The notes beneath the pieces are model-generated. The model was not told the origin of the DNA. It did not search any database and saw only the letters and a program-made list of their open reading frames with translations. Shown here piece by piece: positions 33,417-37,436 of a stretch of DNA of 37,436 bases. Made by a program: the position numbers and the translations under genes. Within the stretch, counting starts at the first letter, position 1. Each line of letters begins with the position of its first letter. The stretch comes from an uncultured Rhodobacterales bacterium (GTDB taxonomy: Bacteria; Pseudomonadota; Alphaproteobacteria; Rhodobacterales; Rhodobacteraceae), in contig CAIMWI010000064.1 in assembly GCA_903845215.1 (NCBI GenBank), positions 1 through 37,436 on the forward strand, in the 5' to 3' direction.

Positions 33417-34750
33417 TAAAGGAACCAAAGCGATCCGCTGCGGTGCCAACTGGGCGAACGTCGCGCTTGTTTCATATGGGCGGCGTGGTTGCGGGCATTG
33501 CAGGGGGCGTTATGGTGGGCGGTCTGCTGCAATTGGCAAGCGGTCAGCGCCCTGATCTGCCCAATCTTTTGCTGACTCCGTCCAATGCCCTAAGGTTGAC
33601 GGCCGGGCTTTCGCACTTGCGCGGAGCGGCCTTGAAACTGGGGCAGATGCTGTCGATGGACACGGGCTTGGTCTTGTCACCGCAACTGGCGCAAATATTT
33701 GCCAGCCTGCGCGAAGATGCAAAACACATGCCACCCAAGCAGCTTCAGACCGTTTTGAACGCCCAATGGGGGCAGGGGTGGCTGAAGCAGTTTCGCCGGT
33801 TTGACGTGCGGCCCTTTGCCGCCGCCTCGATCGGGCAGGTGCATCGGGCGCAAACGCTCGACGGGCGTGATCTTGCGATCAAGGTGCAATATCCCGGCGT
33901 GCGCGACAGTATCGACAGCGATATTGATAACATCGCCACCCTGATGCGACTGCCCGGCCTTGTGCCCCCCGGAATGAACCTGCAACCCCTGCTGAACGAG
34001 GCTAAGCGCCAATTGCACGCCGAGGCCGACTATTTGGCCGAAGCTGACCATCTGGCACAATTTGGCACCTTACTGGCGGGGTCTGATCGGTTCCTTGTGC
34101 CAGACTTGCACCCGTCACTTTGCACATCGCAGGTGCTGGCGATGGGGTATGTCGAAAGCAGCCCGCTCGACAGTCTGGTCGATGCGCCGCAAACCTTGCG
34201 CGATGGAGTGGCCGCGGCCTTGATTGACCGTGTGCTGCGCGAGATCTTTGTCTTCGGCGCAATTCAGACCGATCCGAACTGGGCCAACTATCGCTATTGT
34301 GTCAAGACGGGCCGCATCGTTCTGCTGGACTTTGGCGCTGTCCAGCCCATTGCTTCAAACTTGGCCGCCGACTTCCGCACCCTTGCGCAGGTGGCGCTGG
34401 AAGGCGGGGCCGAGGCGACACGAAAGGCCATGATGCGCATCGGATATTTTGGCCCCGCCACCGCCCAGCATCATCAAACCTTGATCCAATCGATGTTTGA
34501 CCTTGCCACGTCGCCCTTACGCCAGCCCGGCCCTTTCGATTTTGGCCAAAGCGACCTGGTGGAACGCCTTCACCAGATGGGCCTTGCCATAGGCTCTGAC
34601 CGCGACCTTGCCCATGTGCCCCCCGCCGCGACCATGTTTTTGCATCGCAAGATCGGGGGCATGTATTTGATGGCCGCCAAACTGCGCGCCCGTGTGGCCT
34701 TGCGCCCGATGGTTCAGGCTTATTGCGGCGTCATCCCCGAACTGGGATAA
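33413..34750 (+). CDS. AarF/ABC1/UbiB-family atypical kinase
   Basis: A 445-aa ABC1-family protein. It has the family KxGQ motif (LKLGQMLS, residues 75-78), an alanine-rich nucleotide loop (AAASIGQVHRA), the lysine in LAIKVQYPGV (about 157), QTDPNWANYRY in the position of the usual DPHPGN catalytic loop, and LLDFGAV as the metal-binding DFG. A hydrophobic, glycine-rich segment (about 22-40) may anchor it. Family members support ubiquinone synthesis, but in this photolyase context its substrate is unknown. Start overlaps cryB by 4 bp. Confidence 0.88.
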   Translation: MIKEPKRSAAVPTGRTSRLFHMGGVVAGIAGGVMVGGLLQLASGQRPDLPNLLLTPSNALRLTAGLSHLRGAALKLGQMLSMDTGLVLSPQLAQIFASLREDAKHMPPKQLQTVLNAQWGQGWLKQFRRFDVRPFAAASIGQVHRAQTLDGRDLAIKVQYPGVRDSIDSDIDNIATLMRLPGLVPPGMNLQPLLNEAKRQLHAEADYLAEADHLAQFGTLLAGSDRFLVPDLHPSLCTSQVLAMGYVESSPLDSLVDAPQTLRDGVAAALIDRVLREIFVFGAIQTDPNWANYRYCVKTGRIVLLDFGAVQPIASNLAADFRTLAQVALEGGAEATRKAMMRIGYFGPATAQHHQTLIQSMFDLATSPLRQPGPFDFGQSDLVERLHQMGLAIGSDRDLAHVPPAATMFLHRKIGGMYLMAAKLRARVALRPMVQAYCGVIPELG

Positions 34751-35253
34751 TCGTTCAGCCAACCGCATCCTTGCAGCACGCCGAACAGACACGGCCCTTA
34801 TGGGGTATAGTGCTGGAGTATACTGTCGTTTTCCTTCGGTGGGGGCGAACCGCCCCTGTCTGGGGCCGGTTATGCGTCGCGCTGTTTACGCCTGATCCCC
34901 TGCTGACAAAGGTTCAAAAAGCCCCAGTGGTCTGCAAGCCTGCCTTTGATCGGTCAAGGCCCGCAGGCCATTCATCTACCCTGTTTCGACATTGCAGGCC
35001 TATTTGTAGCGCAGAGAACCTGGTTCCAAAATCACGACAAAAAAGAGCGTTATTATTCCTTTGCAATACACGACTTTTTGTGTCGATATTAAGGGGTAGG
35101 CAGGACTGTGGTTGGGAAGGGGTGACATCAGGTCGCCAAAAGATCAGCCAAGGCCCTGTGCGACCTCTCTTGGGATCGGTCCGGCCTTGGCCGCAGATCC
35201 GATGGATCCGCGCGGCGTGCTGGGCACGGGCGCAATTTTGAAAGGAACGAGAC
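34751..35253. other. Intergenic region upstream of the sulfate transporter operon
   Basis: About 500 bp with no convincing gene. A short hairpin GGGGCG-AAC-CGCCCC lies at 34842-34856 and may end the kinase transcript, though T-poor. An AT-rich stretch at about 35040-35095 is the likely promoter of the cys operon. I recognise no riboswitch. Confidence 0.5.
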
Positions 35254-36369
35254 ATGTTGACCACGATCAAATTGACCGGACAGATCTTGGGGCAGGGGGG
35301 CAAAATCACTGGCCTATCTGATGGGCGCGTAACCATCACCACGGGTGCGCAACGGTTCACTGGCTGGCCGGTCCGCCGCTTTACCCCCAGCATCTTGGCC
35401 GCTGCCGTCGCCGGCATCTTGGCGCTGGGGGCTCCCCACGGCGCGCAGGCGCAAACGCTGCTTAACGTCAGCTACGACCCGACGCGCGAGCTTTACGAAG
35501 ACATCGACAAGGCTTTCGGCGATTACTGGGTGGCGCAGGGCAATCCTGCCCCTGAAATTCAAGCCTCGCATGGCGGTTCGGGCGCACAGGCCCGCGCGGT
35601 GATCGAAGGGCTGGATGCGCAGGTTGTCACACTGGCCTTGGCAGCCGACATCGACAAAATCGCCAAAGAGGGCAAGTTGCCCGAAGATTGGCAAAGCAAA
35701 CTGCCGCACAATGCCTCTCCCTACACCTCGACCATCGTGTTCTTGGTGCGCCACGGCAACCCCAAGGGGATCAAAGACTGGGGCGATCTGGTGAGAGATG
35801 ACGTGGAAGTCATCACCCCCAACCCCAAAACTTCAGGTGGGGCGCGGTGGAACTATCTGGCAGCTTGGGCTTGGGCCGAAAAGAACGGGCAAGACCCGCA
35901 GGCCTTTGTCAAATCACTGTATGAACATGTCCCCGTGCTGGATAAAGGGGCCCGCGACGCGACCCCTACCTTCACCCAGCGTGAAATAGGCGATGTTCTG
36001 CTGGCTTGGGAGAATGAGGCCTATCTGGCCCAGAAAGAACTTGGCGTCGAAGCCTATGACATCGTGGTCCCGTCCATATCGGTTCTGGCCGAACCGCCCG
36101 TGGCTGTGGTGGATGCCAATATCCACGACGATGCACAGCGCAAACTGGCCGATGCCTATCTGAACTTCCTATATACGCCAGAAGCACAAGCCATCATCTT
36201 CAAGAATTTTTACCGTGGCTGGGATACGTCCAAGGCTGATCCGGCCGATGTGGCGCGCTTTCCTGCCCTTGAACGGGTCGACATCGCCCATTTCGGCGGT
36301 TGGGCCAAGGTTCAGAAAGAGCATTTCGCCGATGGCGGGGTGTTTGATCTGATCTTCACCGCGAAATGA
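35254..36369 (+). CDS. Sulfate/thiosulfate-binding periplasmic protein (CysP/Sbp)
   Basis: A 371-aa solute-binding protein of the sulfate/thiosulfate ABC importer. The mature part begins QTLLNVSYDPTRELYEDI, typical of Sbp/CysP, and includes SHGGSGAQARAVIEGLDAQVVTLALAADID and VITPNPKTSGGARWNYLAAW. The export signal hydrophobic core is at about 46-60 with cleavage near AQA (66), so there are about 40 unusual residues before the signal core. AAAGGA 8 bases before the ATG supports this long form; I see no better start between. Followed by cysT with 7 bp gap. Confidence 0.92.
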   Translation: MLTTIKLTGQILGQGGKITGLSDGRVTITTGAQRFTGWPVRRFTPSILAAAVAGILALGAPHGAQAQTLLNVSYDPTRELYEDIDKAFGDYWVAQGNPAPEIQASHGGSGAQARAVIEGLDAQVVTLALAADIDKIAKEGKLPEDWQSKLPHNASPYTSTIVFLVRHGNPKGIKDWGDLVRDDVEVITPNPKTSGGARWNYLAAWAWAEKNGQDPQAFVKSLYEHVPVLDKGARDATPTFTQREIGDVLLAWENEAYLAQKELGVEAYDIVVPSISVLAEPPVAVVDANIHDDAQRKLADAYLNFLYTPEAQAIIFKNFYRGWDTSKADPADVARFPALERVDIAHFGGWAKVQKEHFADGGVFDLIFTAK

Positions 36370-36376
36370 TCCTGTG

Positions 36377-37213
36377 ATGCGCCAACCTTTCGTGCACAAA
36401 TCCCCCATTCCCGGCCTTGGCCTTTCGGCCGGGATTACCCTGTCCATGCTTAGCCTGATGGTTCTTTTGCCGATTGCAGGTTTGCTGGTGCAGGGCTTTT
36501 CGGCGGGTATCCCGGCGTTTCTGGCGGCAGTGAACACGCCGCGCACTTGGGCGGCTTTGTATTTGTCGTTTCGGCTTTCGCTGGTGGCGGCCCTGTTCAA
36601 TCTGGTGTTCGGCGTGGTGCTGGCTTGGGTTTTGGTGCGCTACCGCTTCCCGTTTCGCAAAGTGCTCAACGCCGCCGTTGACCTGCCCTTTGCGCTGCCC
36701 ACCGCCGTGGCAGGCATTGCCCTAACAGCACTTTATGCCCCCAACGGGGCCTTTGGCCACATCGCCAAAGATTGGGGCTTCAAGATCGCCTATACCCAAT
36801 GGGGCATTCTGATTGCGTTGATCTTTGTGGGCTTGCCCTTTGTCACCCGCACCGTGCAGCCCGTGATCGAAGAAATCGCGCGCGAGGTGGAAGAAGCCTC
36901 TGCCACGCTTGGGGCCACCCGTGCCTATACCTTGCGCCGTGTGATCTGGCCGATGCTGGCCCCTGCGGCGCTTACGGGCTTTGCGCTGTCTTTGGCGCGG
37001 GCTGTTGGCGAATACGGCTCTGTCATCTTCATCGCGGGCAATATCCCGCTGAAAACCGAAATCGCCCCCCTGCTGATCGTGATCAAGCTGGAGGAATATA
37101 ACGAACCCGGCGCTGCGGCGATTGGGATTGCGATGTTGGTCATGTCTTTCGGGATGCTGTTTGTGATCAACGCCGCCCAAGTGCTAAGCCGCAAAAGGAT
37201 GAGCAATGTCTGA
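36377..37213 (+). CDS. cysT: Sulfate ABC transporter permease CysT
   Basis: A 278-aa inner-membrane permease with six helices. VLPFA-type segment DLPFALPTAVAGIALTALYAPNG and the EAA loop EVEEASATLGATRAYTLRRVIWPMLAPA are typical of CysT/CysU; LSLARAVGEYGSVIFIAGNIP is diagnostic. ATG at 36377 preferred over the GTG one codon earlier; the ribosome binding site is poor, fitting coupling to the gene before. Overlaps cysW by 8 bp. Confidence 0.93.
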   Translation: MRQPFVHKSPIPGLGLSAGITLSMLSLMVLLPIAGLLVQGFSAGIPAFLAAVNTPRTWAALYLSFRLSLVAALFNLVFGVVLAWVLVRYRFPFRKVLNAAVDLPFALPTAVAGIALTALYAPNGAFGHIAKDWGFKIAYTQWGILIALIFVGLPFVTRTVQPVIEEIAREVEEASATLGATRAYTLRRVIWPMLAPAALTGFALSLARAVGEYGSVIFIAGNIPLKTEIAPLLIVIKLEEYNEPGAAAIGIAMLVMSFGMLFVINAAQVLSRKRMSNV

Positions 37214-37436
37214 CCTTTCCCACCCCCTGCCCGCCAGCACCTTTCGCCCCGTGGCAACCGAAGCGCCGTGGCTGCGCATCACCTTGACGCTTGTCGTCGT
37301 GGCGGTCTTGGGCGTGCTGCTGTTCGCGCCGCTGATCACCGTGTTTTACGAAGCCCTACGCGAAGGCTTGGGCGTTGCTTTGGCCACGCTTGCCAACCCT
37401 GAATCGCAATCTGCCATTCGTCTGACGCTGCTGGTG
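37206..37436 (+). CDS. cysW: Sulfate ABC transporter permease CysW (partial, runs off the window)
   Basis: The first 77 codons of the second permease. It begins MSDLSHPLPASTFRPVATEA, then a first helix (ITLTLVVVAVLGVLLFAPLITVF) and YEALREGLGVALATLANPES with SAIRLTLLV, the usual CysW start. AAGGATGA precedes the ATG. The rest lies beyond 37436; cysA would be expected next. Confidence 0.9.
   Translation, partial: MSDLSHPLPASTFRPVATEAPWLRITLTLVVVAVLGVLLFAPLITVFYEALREGLGVALATLANPESQSAIRLTLLV

Noticed and set aside
35040..35095. Possible CysB-type or riboswitch signal upstream of the sulfate transporter
   Set aside because: AT-rich, with a vague ATTCC half-site, but no conserved motif or structure I can defend.

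Overview
The window looks like chromosomal DNA of an alphaproteobacterium of the Rhodobacteraceae (Rhodobacter/Roseobacter) type. It is GC-rich and tightly packed, with many ATGA stop/start overlaps. It carries a CryB-type iron-sulfur photolyase behind a DUF2256 gene, a Rhodobacter-style phn cluster, a perfect TTGAT-N4-ATCAA Fnr box, and the DUF883/holin/DUF3309 envelope-stress genes common in this class. No rRNA, tRNA or CRISPR array was seen.

Layout. (a) 1-4391: a mosaic transposase remnant, then a minus-strand gene of about 1000 codons joining a sulfotransferase, TPR-like repeats, a GT2 glycosyltransferase and an RgpF-like domain, then about 730 bp without a convincing gene. (b) 4392-11578, minus strand: apparent five-gene operon, RND adaptor - RND pump - outer-membrane factor - sulfide:quinone oxidoreductase - DUF2892 membrane protein, with a 16-bp perfect palindrome in front. 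(c) 11640-12570: gene-poor stretch with a decayed WYL-regulator tail. (d) 12575-24504, plus strand: a phosphonate locus in two transcription blocks, phnF-G-H-I-J-K-L-M and phnC-D-E-E2-transglutaminase-like-hexapeptide transferase. Each block has a PHO-box-like repeat and a PhnF-operator-like palindrome. Between them lies an antisense remnant of a second phnM. (e) 24533-25579: AbrB-family membrane protein, then a truncated arsC joined to a 77-bp copy of the transposon remnant found near position 67. (f) 26118-31543: a divergent pair (small conserved protein / Crp-Fnr regulator) around an Fnr box, small glycine-zipper lipoproteins, a cupin, the DUF883-holin-DUF3309 cassette and an outer-membrane beta-barrel. 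(g) 31693-34750: DUF2256 - CryB photolyase - AarF/ABC1 kinase, translationally coupled. (h) 35254-37436: start of a sulfate/thiosulfate ABC transporter operon (binding protein, CysT, partial CysW).

How the parts fit. The phn locus should import phosphonates (PhnCDEE), load them on ribose triphosphate (PhnGHIL), remove pyrophosphate (PhnM) and cleave C-P (PhnJ, with PhnK), under phosphate control plus PhnF. The most striking observation is in PhnJ. Three of the four cysteines of the canonical C-terminal motif (two iron-sulfur ligands and the catalytic thiyl cysteine) are absent, while the reading frame and the operon are intact, the radical-glycine position is kept, and a new cysteine sits directly beside it. 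Either the locus encodes a C-P lyase with altered chemistry or a non-lyase derivative, or the complex relies on another PhnJ. The added transglutaminase-like protein is also not part of the textbook pathway.

The arsC and transposon remnants and the broken phnM and WYL fragments show that this region has been rearranged. The 77-bp repeat occurs as direct copies bracketing about 25.7 kb that includes the sulfide/RND and phn loci.
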